Assembly (NCBI GenBank): GCA_903813345.2
Contig: CAIIXF020000031.1
Location: 1-48,000, forward strand
Length of the DNA: 48,000 nt
Direction: 5' to 3'
Source: Owenia fusiformis
Lineage: Eukaryota; Annelida; Polychaeta; Sabellida; Oweniidae
The position numbers and the translations under genes are program-made. This document shows, one piece after another, positions 10,019-23,442 of this stretch (position 1 is its first letter; every line of letters starts with the position of its first letter). The notes below the pieces were generated by a model that made no database searches, was not told the origin of the DNA, and saw only the letters and a program-made list of their open reading frames with translations.

Positions 10019-10766
10019 GATGGACAAATGGATAAACGCGCCGCCGTCTAGGCTGATAATATGGCCCCCACACTATTTGGAGAGTACATAAAACGGGAAT
10101 CCAATTTGACATTGTTGACGGAGAGACAGACTGACAGACAGACAAGTGAGTTCCTTTTAGTAATTATGATGACCCATCAGTTGACTTACTTTCAAGAATA
10201 TGGGTGGTAATACCAAAAGAACATTTTCTTAAAACCTAAAGAAAGGTACCAACCTTATGAAAGTCCCAGGCTAAAAGTTCCATTGTCTCTGGGCAGCAGT
10301 GGCCAGCTGGGCAATCTTGGCTTTGAACTGGCCCTCCACATCAACATCTTTTCTACCAAATCTGTATGTACTCACAAATCATCCCTGAAACTTAAAAGCA
10401 AAATCTGTAGCAGTTTTGGAGAAATATGTTGTATATACAGAAGAATGGACAGATGGACAAACGCACCCAGGCTGATAATATGGCCCCCACACTATTTGTA
10501 GGGGATATAAAACGGGAATCCAATTTGACATTGTTGACGGACAGACAGACGGACAAGAAAGTGATTGCAAAAACTCACTATGTGAGCTAAAAAACAGTCC
10601 CTTTCAGAAATTATGATAACCAATCAGTTGACTGGTACCAAAAGAAAATTTTCTTGAAAGCTGAAGAAAGTTACCTTATGAAAGTCCTCAGGCTGAGAGT
10701 TCTATTGTCTCTATCTGGACAGCAGTGGCCAACTGGCTGTGAACTGGCCCTCCACATCCACACACA
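10019..10766 (+). repeat. Module F3, class C, complete (748 bp)
   Basis: Class C is marked by a 3-bp insertion (GCGCCGCCGTCTAGG), GGCTAAAAGTTCC, CACATCAACATC and TACCAAATCTGTATG. The half-A tract is the short form. F5, F7 and F9 show the same length and markers. The preceding satellite reads TTAGATTAGTCTGACTG instead of TTAGACTGACTG. Confidence 0.88.
10117..10144 (+). repeat. GACA/GACG tract, F3 half A
   Basis: Base length, as in all class C modules. Confidence 0.8.
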
Positions 10767-10927
10767 GATTAGATTAAATTGATTAGATAAGACTTTTGCT
10801 TAGATTAGACCAGACTGACCGCTTAGATTAGATTATACTGAATATTTAGATAAGATATACTTCTAAGTTTGGATTAGACCGATTGGTTAAATTGGATTTG
10901 AATGCCTGCTTAGATTAGATTTATAAT

Positions 10928-10989
10928 TCCCAAGAGCCCTGACCTCGCGCAGAGGCGTGGAGAACACCCATCATATAGTTTCTCCTCCG
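10928..10989 (+). repeat. J2 element (GCGCAGAGG type), after F3
   Basis: 161 bp after the module end. The spacer has CCGATTGGTTAAATTGG, as after all class C and T modules. Confidence 0.85.
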
Positions 10990-11440
10990 ACTAAGATTAC
11001 ATTATATTGACTGCTTAAATTAGATAGACTCCTAAGATAAGATTAGACCGACTGCTTAAATTAGATCACATTGGATTGACTGCTTGGATTGGATAAACTC
11101 CTAAATTTAGATTAGACCGACGAGACCATGGTAATATGTCACTTCTTTTTGATCGTGACAAAATTAAACTGATTCATTAAATTAAATTAATAATTAAAGA
11201 TTACATAAGACCGACTGCTTAAATTATATCACATTGGATTGACTGCTTAGATTGGATAGACTCCTAAATTTAGATTAGACCGACGAGACCATGGTAATAA
11301 GTCACTTCCTTATGGTCGTGACATAATTAAAGACCTTAGATTAGATTATACTGATTATTTAGATTAAATATACTCCAAAGATTAGATTAGACTAATTGCT
11401 TAAATTAGATTTGATGAAATGCTTAGATTAGATTCTTAAA

Positions 11441-11502
11441 TCCCAAGGGCCCCGACCTCGCCCATAGGTGTGGAGAACATCCATCATATAGTTTCTCCTC
11501 CG
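11441..11502 (+). repeat. J1 element in Q copy 1
   Basis: First J1 of Q, preceded by ATATACTCCAAAGATTAG (others: TCCATAGATTAG), as at the window start. Confidence 0.85.
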
Positions 11503-12837
11503 ATTAAGATTACATTATATTGACTGATTAAATTAGATAGACTCCTAAGATAAGATTAGACCGACTGCTTAAATTATATCACATTGGATTGACTGCTTAT
11601 ATTGGATAGACTCCTAAATTTAGATTAGACCGATGAGACCATGGTAACATGTCACTTCTTTTTGATCGTGACATAATTAAACTAATTCATTAAATTAAAT
11701 TAATAATTAAAGATTACATAAGACCGACTGCTTAAATTATATCACATTGGATTGACTGCTTAGATTGGATAGACTCCTAAATTTAGATTAGACCGACGAG
11801 ACCATGGTAATATGTCACTTCTTTTTGATCGTGACATAATTAAACTGATTCATTAAATTAAATTAATAATTAAAGATTACATTAGACCAACTGCTTAAAT
11901 TATATCACATTGGATTGACTGCTTAGATTGGATAGACTCCTAAATTAAGATTAGACCGACGAGACCATGGTAATATGTCACTTCTTTTTGATCGTGACAT
12001 AATTAAACGGATTCATTAAATTAAATTAATAATTAAAGATTACATTAGACCGACTGCTTAAATTAGATCACATTGGATTGACTGCTTAGATTGGATAGAC
12101 TCCTAAATTTAGATTAGACCGACGAGACCATGGTAATATGTCACTTCTTTTTGATCGTGACATAATTAAACGGATTCATTAAATTAAATTAATAATTAAA
12201 GATTACATTAGACCGACTGCTTAAATTATATCACATTGGATTGACTGCTTAGATTGGATAGACTCCTAAATTTAGATTAGACCGACGAGACCATGGTAAT
12301 ATGTCACTTCTTTTTGATCGCGACATAATTAAACCGATTCATTAAATTAAATTAATAATTAAAGATTACATTAGATTGACTGCTTAAATTATATCACATT
12401 GGATTGACTGCTTAGATTGGATAGACTCCTAAATTTAGATTAGACCGACGAGACCATGGTAATATGTCACTTCTTTTTGATCGTGACATAATTAAACGGA
12501 CTCATTAAATTAAATTTATAATTAAAGATTACATTAGACCGACTGCTTTAATCATATCACATTGGATTGACTACTTAAATTAGATAGACTCCTAAGATAA
12601 GATTAGACCGAATGCTTAAATTAGATCACATTGGATTGACTGCTTAGATTGGATAGACTCCTAAATTGAGATTAGACCGACGAGACCATGGTAATAAGTC
12701 ACTTCCTTATGGTCGTGACATAATTAAAGACCTTAGATTAGATTATACTGATTATTTAGATTAAATATACTCCATAGATTAGATTAGACTAATTGCTTAA
12801 ATTAGATTTGATGAAATGCTTAGATTAGATCTTTAAA

Positions 12838-12899
12838 TCCCAAGGGCCCCGACCTCGCCCATAGGTGTGGAGAACATCCATCATATAGTTTCTCCTCCG
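12838..12899 (+). repeat. J1 element in Q copy 1
   Basis: Second J1 of Q. It heads the block that contains the 158-bp monomer. Confidence 0.85.
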
Positions 12900-13971
12900 A
12901 TTAAGATTACATTATATTGACTGATTAAATTAGATAGACTCCTAAGATAAGATTAGACCGACTGATTAAATTATATCACATTGGATTGACTGCTTATATT
13001 GGATAGACTCCTAAATTTAGATTAGACAGACGAGACCATGGTAACATGTCACTTCTTTTTGATCGTGACATAATTAAACTGATTCATTAAATTAAATTAA
13101 TAATTAAAGATTACATAAGACCGACTGCTTAAATTATATCACATTGGATTGACTGCTTAGATTGGATACACTCCTAAATTAAGATTAGACCGACGAGACC
13201 ATGGTAATATGTCACTTCTTTTTGATCGTGACATAATTTAACTGATTCATTAAATTAAATTAATAATTAAAGATTACATAAGACCGACTGCTTAAATTAT
13301 ATCACATTGGATTGAATGCTTAGATTGGATAGACTCCTAAATTTAGATTAGACCGACGAGACCATGGTAATATGTCACTTCTTTTTGATCATGACATAAT
13401 TAAACGGATTCATTAAATTAAATTAATAATTAAAGATTACATTAGACCGACTGCTTAAATTAGATCACATTGGATTGACTGCTTAGATTGGATAGACTCC
13501 TAAATTTAGATTAGACCGACGAGACCATGGTAATATGTCACTTCTTTTTTATCGTGTCATAATTAAACGGATTCATTAAATTAATAATTAAAGATAACAT
13601 TAGACCGACTGCTTAAATTATATCACATTGGATTGACTGCTTAGATTGGATAGACTCCTAAATTTAGATTAGACCGATGAGACCATGGTAATATGTCACT
13701 TCTTTTTGATCGTGACATAATTAAACGGATTCATTAAATCAAATTAATAATTAAAGATTACATTAGACCGACTGCTTAAATCATATCACACTGGATTGAC
13801 TACTTAAATAAGATAGACTCCTAAGATAAGATTAGACCGACTGCTTAAATTAGATCACATTGGATTGACTGCTTAGATTGGATAGACTCCTAAATTGAGA
13901 TTAGACCGACGAGACCATGGTAATAAGTCACTTCCTTATGGTCGTGACATAATTAAAGACCTTAGATTAGA

Positions 13972-14140
13972 TCCCTTTCAGAAATTATGATAACCAATCA
14001 GTTGACTGGTACCAAAAGAAAATTTTCTTGAAAGCTGAAGAAAGTTACCTTATGAAAGTCCTCAGGCTGAGAGTTCTATTGTCTCTATCTGGACAGCAGT
14101 GGCCAACTGGCTGTGAACTGGCCCTCCACATCCACACACA
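13972..14140 (+). repeat. Truncated module T1 (3' 169 bp of F)
   Basis: Corresponds to the last 169 bp of F (TCCCTTTCAG to CCACACACA). It is fused to a block-terminal satellite monomer at ...CCTTAGATTAGATCCCTTTC. Half A, the linker, both tetranucleotide tracts and the hairpin are lost. The same 161-bp spacer and J2 follow as after complete modules. The breakpoint is identical in all four T copies, which indicates one deletion followed by amplification. Confidence 0.9.
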
Positions 14141-14301
14141 GATTAGATTAAATTGATTAGATAAGACTTTTGCTTAGATTAGACCAGACTGACCGCTTAG
14201 ATTAGATTATACTGAATATTTAGATAAGATATACTTCTAAGTTTGGATTAGACCGATTGGTTAAATTGGATTTGAATGCCTGCTTAGATTAGATTTATAA
14301 T

Positions 14302-14363
14302 TCCCAAGAGCCCTGACCTCGCGCAGAGGCGTGGAGAACACCCATCATATAGTTTCTCCTCTA
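14302..14363 (+). repeat. J2 element (GCGCAGAGG type), after T1
   Basis: The tail reads TCTCCTCTAAGATTAAG, 2 bp longer than TCTCCTCCGACTAAG after complete modules. The change is specific to the T lineage. Confidence 0.83.
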
Positions 14364-14653
14364 AGATTAAGATTACATTATATTGACTGCTTAAATTAGA
14401 TAGACTCCTAAGATAAGATTAGACCGACTGCTTAAATTAGATCACATTGGATTGACTGCTTAGATTGGATAGACTCCTAAATTTAGATTAGACCGACGAG
14501 ACCATGGTAATAAGTCACTTCCTTATGGCCGTGACATAATTAAAGACCTTAGATTAGATTATACTGATTATTTAGATTAAATATACTCCATAGATTAGAT
14601 TAGACTAATTGCTTAAATTAGATTTGAGGAAATGCTTAGATTAGATTTTTAAA

Positions 14654-14715
14654 TCCCAAGGGCCCCGACCTCGCCCATAGGTGTGGAGAACATCCATCAT
14701 ATAGTTTCTCCTCCG
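14654..14715 (+). repeat. J1 element in R copy 2
   Basis: Equivalent of the J1 at 2,716, with the same GATTTGAGGAAATGC flank. Confidence 0.85.
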
Positions 14716-15561
14716 ATTAAGATTACATTATATTGACTGCTTAAATTAGATAGACTCCTAAGATAAGATTAGACCGACTGCTTAAATTATATCACATTGG
14801 ATTGACTGCTTAGATTGGATAGACTCCTAAATTTAGATTAGACCGACGAGACCATGGTAATATGTCACTTCTTTTTGATCGCGACATAATTAAACCGATT
14901 CATTAAATTAAATTAATAATTAAAGATTACATTAGATTGACTGCTTAAATTATATCACATTGGATTGACTGCTTAGATTGGATAGACTCCTAAATTTAGA
15001 TTAGACCGACGAGACCATGGTAATATGTCACTTCTTTTTGATCGCGACATAATTAAACCGATTCATTAAATTAAATTAATAATTAAAGATTACATTAGAT
15101 TGACTGCTTAAATTATATCACATTGGATTGACTGCTTAGATTGGATAGACTCCTAAATTTAGATTAGACCGACGAGACCATGGTAATATGTCACTTCTTT
15201 TTGATCGTGACATAATTAAACGGACTCATTAAATTAAATTAATAATTAAAGATTACATTAGACCGACTGCTTAAATCATATCACATTGGATTGACTACTT
15301 AAATTAGATAGACTCCTAAGATAAGATTAGACCGAATGCTTAAATTAGATAACATTGGATTGACTGCTTAGATTGGATAGACTCCTAAATTGAGATTAGA
15401 CCGACGAGACCATGGTAATAAGTCACTTCCTTATGGTCGTGACATAATTAAAGACCTTAGATTAGATTATACTGATTATTTAGATTAAATATACTCCATA
15501 GATTAGATTAGACTAATTGCTTAAATTAGATTTGATGAAATGCTTAGATTAGATCTTTAAA

Positions 15562-15623
15562 TCCCAAGGGCCCCGACCTCGCCCATAGGTGTGGAGAACA
15601 TCCATCATATAGTTTCTCCTCCG
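15562..15623 (+). repeat. J1 element in R copy 2
   Basis: Equivalent of the J1 at 3,624. It heads the ten-monomer block. Confidence 0.85.
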
Positions 15624-17654
15624 ATTAAGATTACATTATATTGACTGATTAAATTAGATAGACTCCTAAGATAAGATTAGACCGACTGATTAAATTATAT
15701 CACATTGGATTGACTGCTTATATTGGATAGACTCCTAAATTTAGATTAGACCGACGAGACCATGGTAACATGTCACTTCTTTTTGATCGTGACATAATTA
15801 AACTGATTCATTAAATTAAATTAATAATTAAAGATTACATAAGACCGACTGCTTAAATTATATCACATTGGATTGACTGCTTAGATTGGATACACTCCTA
15901 AATTAAGATTAGACCGACGAGACCATGGTAATATGTCACTTCTTTTTGATCGTGACATAATTTAACTGATTCATTAAATTAAATTAATAATTAAAGATTA
16001 CATAAGACCGACTGCTTAAATTATATCACATTGGATTGACTGCTTAGATTGGATAGACTCCTAAATTTAGATTAGACAGACTGCTTAAATTAGATCACAT
16101 TGGATTGACTGCTTAGATTGGATAGACTCCTAAATTTAGATTAGACCGACGAGACCATGGTAATATGTCACTTCTTTTTGATCGTGACATAATTAAACGG
16201 ATTCATTAAATTAAATTAATAATTAAAGATTACATTAGACCGACTGCTTAAATTAGATCACATTGGATTGACTGCTTAGATTGGATAGACTCCTAAATTT
16301 AGATTAGACCGATGAGACCATGGTAATATGTCACTTCTTTTTGATCGCGACATAAGTAAACGGATTCATTAAATTAATTTAATAATTAAAGATTACATAA
16401 GACCTACTGCTTAAATTATATCACATTGGATCGACTGCTTAGATTGGATAGACTCCTTAATTTAGATTAGACCGACGATACCATGGTAATACGTCACTTC
16501 TTTTTGATCGTGACATAATTAAACGGATTCATTAAATTAAATTAATAATTAAAGATTACATTAGACCGACTGCTTAAATCATATCACATTGGATTGACTA
16601 CTTAAATTAGATAGACTCATAAGATAAGATTAGACCGACTGCTTAAATTAGATCACATTGGATTGACTGCTTAGATTGGATACACTCCTAAATTTAGATT
16701 AGACCGACGAGACCATGGTAATATGTCACTTCTTTTTGATCGTGACATAATTAAACTGATTCATTAAATTAAATTAATAATTAAAGATTACATTAGACCG
16801 ACTGCTTAAATTATATCACATTGGATTGACTGCTTAGATTGGATAGACTCCTAAATTTAGATTAGACCGACGAGACCATGGTAATATGTCACTTCTTTTT
16901 GATCGTGACATAATTAAAGGGATTCATTAAATTAAATTAATAATTAAAGATTACATTAGACCGACTGCTTAAATCATATCACATTGGATTGACTACTTAA
17001 ATTAGATAGACTCCTAAGATAAGATTAGACCGACTGCTTAAATTAGATCACATTGGATTGACTGCTTAGATTGGATAGACTCCTAAATTTAGATTAGACC
17101 GACGAGACCATGGTAATATGTCACTTCTTTTTGATCGTGACATAATTAAACGGATTCATTAAATTAAATTAATAATTAAAGATTACATTAGACCGACTGC
17201 TTAAATTATATCACATTGGATTGACTGCTTAGATTGGATAGACTCCTATATTTAGATTAGACCGACGAGACCATGGTAATATGTCACTTCTTTTTACTTG
17301 TGACATAATTAAACAGATTCATTAAATTAAATTAATAATTAAAGATTATATTAGACCGACTGCTTAAATCATATCACATTGGATTGACTACTTAAATTAG
17401 ATAGACTCCTAAGATAAGATTAGACCGAATGCTTAAATTAGATCACATTGGATTGACTGCTTAGATTGGATAGACTCCTAAATTTAGATTAGACCGACGA
17501 GACCATGGTAATAAGTCACTTCCTTATGGTCGTGACATAATTAAAGACCTTAGATTAGATTATACTGATTATTTAGATTAAATATACTCCATAGATTAGA
17601 TTAGACTAATTGCTTAAATTAGATTTGATGAAATGCTTAGATTAGATTCTTAAA

Positions 17655-17716
17655 TCCCTAGGGCCCCGACCTCGCCCATAGGTGTGGAGAACATCCATCA
17701 TATAGTTTCTCCTCCG
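17655..17716 (+). repeat. J1 element, CCCTAGGG variant
   Basis: Equivalent of the J1 at 5,717, with the same A-to-T change in TCCCTAGGG. Confidence 0.85.
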
Positions 17717-18874
17717 ATTAAGATTACATTATATTGACTGATTAAATTAGATAGACTCCTAAGATAAGATTAGACCGACTGCTTAAATTATATCACATTG
17801 GATTGACTGCTTATATTGGATAGACTCCTAAATTTAGATTAGACTGACGGGACCATGGTAACATGTCACTTCTTTTTGATCTTGACATAATTAAACTGAT
17901 TCATTAAATTAAATTAATAATTAAAGATTACATAAGACCGACTGCTTAAATTATATCACATTGGATTGACTGCTTAGATTGGATACACTCCTAAATTTAG
18001 ATTAGACCGACGAGACCATGGTAATAGGTAACTTCTTTTTGATCGTGACATAATTAAACTGATTCATTAAATTAAATTAATAATTAAAGATTACATTAGA
18101 CCGACTGCTTAAATTATATCACATTGGATTGACTGCTTAGATTGGATAGACTCCTAAATTTAGATTAGACCGGCGAGACCATGGTAATATGCCACTTCTT
18201 TTTGATCATGACATAATTAAACTGATTCATTAAATTAAATTAATAATTAAAGATTACATTAGACCGACTGCTTAAATCATATCACATTGGATTGACTACT
18301 TAAATTAGATAGACTCCTAAGATAAGATTAGACCGACTGCTTAAATTAGATCACATTAGATTGACTGCTTAGATTGGATAGACTCCTAAATTTAGATTAG
18401 ACCGACGAGACCATGGTAATATGTCACTTCTTTTTGATCGTGACATAATTAAACTGATTCATTAAATTAATTTAATAATTAAAGATTACATAAGACCGAC
18501 TGCTTAAATTATATCACATTGGATTCACTGCTTAGATTGGATAGACTCCTAAATTTAGATTAGACCGACGAGACCATGGTAATATGTCACTTCTTTTTGA
18601 TCGTGACATAATTAAACGGATTCATTAAATTAAATTAATAATTAAAGATTACATTAGACCGACTGCTTAAATTAGATCACATTGGATTGACTGCTTAGAT
18701 TGGATAGACTCCTAAATTTAGATTAGACCGACGAGACCATGGTAATATGTCACTTCTTTTTGATCGCGACATAATTAAACCGATTCATTAAATTAAATTA
18801 ATAATTAAAGATTACATTAGATTGACTGCTTAAATTAGATTAGACTGACTGCTTAAATCATATCACATTGGATT

Positions 18875-19625
18875 GATGGACAAATGGATAAGCGCGCCGT
18901 CTAGGCTGATAATATGGCCCCCACACTATTTGGAGAGTACATAAAACGGGAATCCAATTTGACATTGTTGACGGAGAGACAGACTGACAGACAGACAGAC
19001 AGACAAGTGAGTTCCTTTTAGAAATTATGATGACCCATCAGTTGACTTACTTTCAAGAATATGGGTGGTAATACCAAAAGAACATTTTCTTAAAACCTAA
19101 AGAAAGGTACCAACCTTATGAAAGTCCCAGGCTAAGAGTTCCATTGTCTCTGGGCAGCAGTGGCCAGCTGGGCAATCTTGGCTTTGAACTGGCCCTCCAC
19201 ATCCACATCTTTTCTACCACATCTATATGTACTCACAAATCATCCCTGAAATTTAAAAGCAAAATCTGTAGCAGTTTTGGAGAAATATGTTGTATACAGA
19301 AGAATGGACAGATGGACAAACGCACCCAGGCTGATAATATGGCCCCCACACTATTTGTAGGGGATATTAAACGGGAATCCAATTTGACATTGTTGACGGA
19401 CAGACAGACGGACAAGAAAGTGATTGCAAAAACTCACTATGTGAGCTAAAAAACAGTCCCTTTCAGAAATTATGATAACCAATCAGTTGACTGGTACCAA
19501 AAGAAAATTTTCTTGAAAGCTGAAGAAAGTTACCTTATGAAAGTCCTCAGGCTGAGAGTTCTATTGTCTCTATCTGGACAGCAGTGGCCAACTGGCTGTG
19601 AACTGGCCCTCCACATCCACACACA
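18875..19625 (+). repeat. Module F4, class B variant with 2-bp deletion (751 bp)
   Basis: Class B with two extra GACA units in the half-A tract and GAAATTTAAAAG in the linker, both shared with F8. It is unique in having lost 2 bp at about 19,295 (TTGTATACAG for TTGTATATACAG). The deletion changes the reading frame, so the chance open frame here runs longer (19,144-19,449) than in any other copy. That is good evidence that this frame is not under coding constraint. Confidence 0.88.
18970..19005 (+). repeat. GACA/GACG tract, F4 half A (+2 units)
   Basis: Two GACA longer than the base form; same length as in F8. Confidence 0.8.
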
Positions 19626-19786
19626 GATTAGATTAAATTGATTAGATAAGACTTTTGCTTAGATTAGACCAGACTGACCGCTTAGATTAGATTATACTGT
19701 ATAATAAGATAAGATATACTTCTAAGTTTGGATTAGACCGATTGCTTAAATTGGATTTGAATGCCTGCTTAGATTAGATTTATAAT

Positions 19787-19848
19787 TCCCAAGAGCCCTG
19801 ACCTTGAACAAAGGCGTGGAGAACACCCATCATATAGTTTCTCCTCCG
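19787..19848 (+). repeat. J2 element (GAACAAAGG type), after F4
   Basis: Class B form, identical to the copy after F2 in the hairpin segment. Confidence 0.85.
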
Positions 19849-20368
19849 ACTAAGATTACATTATATTGACTGCTTAAATTAGATAGACTCCTAAGATAAG
19901 ATTAGACCGACTGCTTAAATTAGATCACATTGGATTGACTGCTTAGATTGGATAGACTCCTAAATTTAGATTAGACCGACGTCACCATGGTAATATGTCA
20001 CTTCTTTTTGATCGTGACATAATTAAACGGATTCATTAAATTAAATTAATAATTAAAGATTACATTAGACCGACTGCTTAAATCATATCACATTGGATTG
20101 ACTACTTAAATTAGATAGACTCCTAAGATAAGATTAGACCGAATGCTTAAATTAGATCACATTGGATTGACTGCTTAGATTGGATAGACTCCTAAATTGA
20201 GATTAGACCGACGAGACCATGGTAATAAGTCACTTCCTTATGGTTGTGACATAATTAAAGACCTTAGATTAGATTATACTGATTATTTAGATTAAATATA
20301 CTCCATAGATTAGATTAGACTAATTGCTTAAATTAGATTTGATGAAATGCTTTGATTAGATCTTTAAA

Positions 20369-20430
20369 TCCCAAGGGCCCCGACCTCGCCCATAGGTGTG
20401 GAGAACATCCATCATATAGTTTCTCCTCCG
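20369..20430 (+). repeat. J1 element in P copy 2
   Basis: Carries the P-specific GCTTTGATTAGATC flank. Confidence 0.85.
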
Positions 20431-21958
20431 ATTAAGATTACATTATATTGACTGATTAAATTAGATAGACTCCTAAGATACGATTAGACCGACTGATTAA
20501 ATTATATCACATTGGATTGACTGCTTATATTGGATAGACTCCTAAATTTAGATTAGACCGACGAGACCATGGTAACATGTCACTTCTTTTTGATCGTGAC
20601 ATAATTAAACTGATTCATTAAATTAAATTAATAATTAAAGATTACATAAGACTGACTGCTTAAATTATATCACATTGGATTGACTGCTTAGATTGGATAC
20701 ACTCCTAAATTAAGATTAGACCGACGAGACCATGGTAATATGTCACTTCTTTTTGATCGTGACATAATTAAACTGATTCATTAAATTAAATTAATAATTA
20801 AAGATTACATTAGATTGACTGCTTAAATTATATCACATTGGATTGACTGCTTAGATTGGATAGACTCCTAAATTTAGATTAGACCGACGAGACCATGGTA
20901 ATATGTCACTTCTTTTTGATCGTGACATAATTAAACGGATTCATTAAATTAAATTAATAATTAAAGATTACATTAGACCGACTGCTTAAATCATATCACA
21001 TTGGATTGACTACTTAAATTAGATAGACTCCTAAGATAAGATTAGACCGACTGCTTGAATTAGATCACATTAGATTGACTGCTTAGATTGGATAGACTCC
21101 TAAATTTAGATTAGACCGACGAGACCATGGTAATATGTCACTTCTTTTTGATCGTGACATAATTAAACGGATTCATTAAATTAAATTAATAATTAAAGAT
21201 TACATTACACCGACTGCTTAAATCATATCACATTGGATTGACTACTTAAATTAGATAGACTCCTAAGATAAGATTAGACCGACTGCTTGAATTAGATCAC
21301 ATTAGATTGACTGCTTAGATTGGATAGACTCCTAAATTTAGATTAGACCGACGAGACCATGGTAATATGTCACTTCTTTTTGATCGTGACATAATTAAAC
21401 TGATTCATTAAATTAAATTAATAATTAAAGATTACATTAGACCGACTGCTTAAATCATATCACATTGGATTGACTACTTAAATTAGATAGACTCCTAAGA
21501 TAAGATTAGACAGACTGCTTAAATTAGATCACATTGGATTGACTGCTTAGATTGGATAGACTCCTAAATTTAGATTAGACCGACGAGACCATGGTAATAT
21601 GTCACTTCTTTTTGATCGTGACATAATTAAACGGATTCATTAAATCAAATTAATAATTAAAGATTACATTAGACCGACTGCTTAAATCATATCACATTGG
21701 ATTGACTACTTAAATTAGATAGACTCCTAAGATAAGATTAGACCGACTGCTTAAATTAGATCACATTGGATCGACTGATTAGATTGGATAGACTCCTAAA
21801 TTTAGATTAGACCGACGAGACCATGGTAATATGTCACTTCTTTTTGATCGCGACATAATTAAACCGATTCATTAAATTAAATTAATAATTAAAGATTACA
21901 TTAGATTGACTGCTTAAATTAGATTAGTCTGACTGCTTAAATCATATCACATTGGATT

Positions 21959-22706
21959 GATGGACAAATGGATAAACGCGCCGCCGTCTAGGCTGATAAT
22001 ATGGCCCCCACACTATTTGGAGAGTACATAAAACGGGAATCCAATTTGACATTGTTGACGGAGAGACAGACTGACAGACAGACAAGTGAGTTCCTTTTAG
22101 TAATTATGATGACCCATCAGTTGACTTACTTTCAAGAATATGGGTGGTAATACCAAAAGAACATTTTCTTAAAACCTAAAGAAAGGTACCAACCTTATGA
22201 AAGTCCCAGGCTAAAAGTTCCATTGTCTCTGGGCAGCAGTGGCCAGCTGGGCAATCTTGGCTTTGAACTGGCCCTCCACATCAACATCTTTTCTACCAAA
22301 TCTGTATGTACTCACAAATCATCCCTGAAACTTAAAAGCAAAATCTGTAGCAGTTTTGGAGAAATATGTTGTATATACAGAAGAATGGACAGATGGACAA
22401 ACGCACCCAGGCTGATAATATGGCCCCCACACTATTTGTAGGGGATATAAAACGGGAATCCAATTTGACATTGTTGACGGACAGACAGACGGACAAGAAA
22501 GTGATTGCAAAAACTCACTATGTGAGCTAAAAAACAGTCCCTTTCAGAAATTATGATAACCAATCAGTTGACTGGTACCAAAAGAAAATTTTCTTGAAAG
22601 CTGAAGAAAGTTACCTTATGAAAGTCCTCAGGCTGAGAGTTCTATTGTCTCTATCTGGACAGCAGTGGCCAACTGGCTGTGAACTGGCCCTCCACATCCA
22701 CACACA
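21959..22706 (+). repeat. Module F5, class C, complete (748 bp)
   Basis: Class C module with the CCGCCG insertion and the short half-A tract. I saw no difference from F3, which lies 11,940 bp upstream. Confidence 0.88.
22057..22084 (+). repeat. GACA/GACG tract, F5 half A
   Basis: Base length. Confidence 0.8.
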
Positions 22707-22867
22707 GATTAGATTAAATTGATTAGATAAGACTTTTGCTTAGATTAGACCAGACTGACCGCTTAGATTAGATTATACTGAATATTTAGATAAGATATAC
22801 TTCTAAGTTTGGATTAGACCGATTGGTTAAATTGGATTTGAATGCCTGCTTAGATTAGATTTATAAT

Positions 22868-22929
22868 TCCCAAGAGCCCTGACCTCGCGCAGAGGCGTGG
22901 AGAACACCCATCATATAGTTTCTCCTCCG
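22868..22929 (+). repeat. J2 element (GCGCAGAGG type), after F5
   Basis: Usual J2 form, 161 bp from the module end. Confidence 0.85.
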
Positions 22930-23380
22930 ACTAAGATTACATTATATTGACTGCTTAAATTAGATAGACTCCTAAGATAAGATTAGACCGACTGCTTAAA
23001 TTAGATCACATTGGATTGACTGCTTGGATTGGATAAACTCCTAAATTTAGATTAGACCGACGAGACCATGGTAATATGTCACTTCTTTTTGATCGTGACA
23101 AAATTAAACTGATTCATTAAATTAAATTAATAATTAAAGATTACATAAGACCGACTGCTTAAATTATATCACATTGGATTGACTGCTTAGATTGGATAGA
23201 CTCCTAAATTTAGATTAGACCGACGAGACCATGGTAATAAGTCACTTCCTTATGGTCGTGACATAATTAAAGACCTTAGATTAGATTATACTGATTATTT
23301 AGATTAAATATACTCCAAAGATTAGATTAGACTAATTGCTTAAATTAGATTTGATGAAATGCTTAGATTAGATTCTTAAA

Positions 23381-23442
23381 TCCCAAGGGCCCCGACCTCG
23401 CCCATAGGTGTGGAGAACATCCATCATATAGTTTCTCCTCCG
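23381..23442 (+). repeat. J1 element in Q copy 2
   Basis: First J1 of Q, with the TCCAAAGATTAG flank. Confidence 0.85.

Larger units (their letters stand above)
10767..13971. repeat. Higher-order segment Q, copy 1 (F3 to T1)
   Basis: A 3,205-bp segment of three blocks: J2 with CCATGG at 11126 and 11289; J1 with seven at 11639, 11802, 11965, 12128, 12291, 12454 and 12686; J1 with six at 13036, 13199, 13362, 13525, 13683 and 13915. The 13525-13683 interval is 158 bp because one monomer has lost 5 bp in its ATTAAATTAAATTAAT tract. The same monomer reads CTTTTTTATCGTGTCAT, which breaks the usual GTCAC/GTGAC inverted repeat. The segment ends 57 bp into a block-terminal monomer, fused directly to the truncated module T1. 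Confidence 0.9.
14141..18874. repeat. Higher-order segment R, copy 2 (T1 to F4)
   Basis: A 4,734-bp segment with the same four blocks as the copy after F1, offset by 11,938 bp. CCATGG sites are at 14502; 14852, 15015, 15178, 15410; 15760, 15923, 16155, 16318, 16481, 16713, 16876, 17108, 17271, 17503; and 17853, 18016, 18179, 18411, 18574, 18737. The monomer at 17271 has TTTTTACTTGTGAC, a marker shared with the equivalent monomers at 5333 and 37633. The J2 tail reads TCTCCTCTAAGATTAAG, as after every T module. Confidence 0.9.
19626..21958. repeat. Higher-order segment P, copy 2 (F4 to F5)
   Basis: Same length and unit pattern as the copy 11,940 bp upstream (CCATGG 19985, 20217; 20567, 20730, 20893, 21125, 21357, 21589, 21821). 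A private variant ACATTACACCGACTG near 21,202 (elsewhere ATTAGACCG) recurs only in the copy 20,364 bp downstream near 41,566. That ties these two copies together as members of the same phase of the 20.36-kb repeat. Confidence 0.9.
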
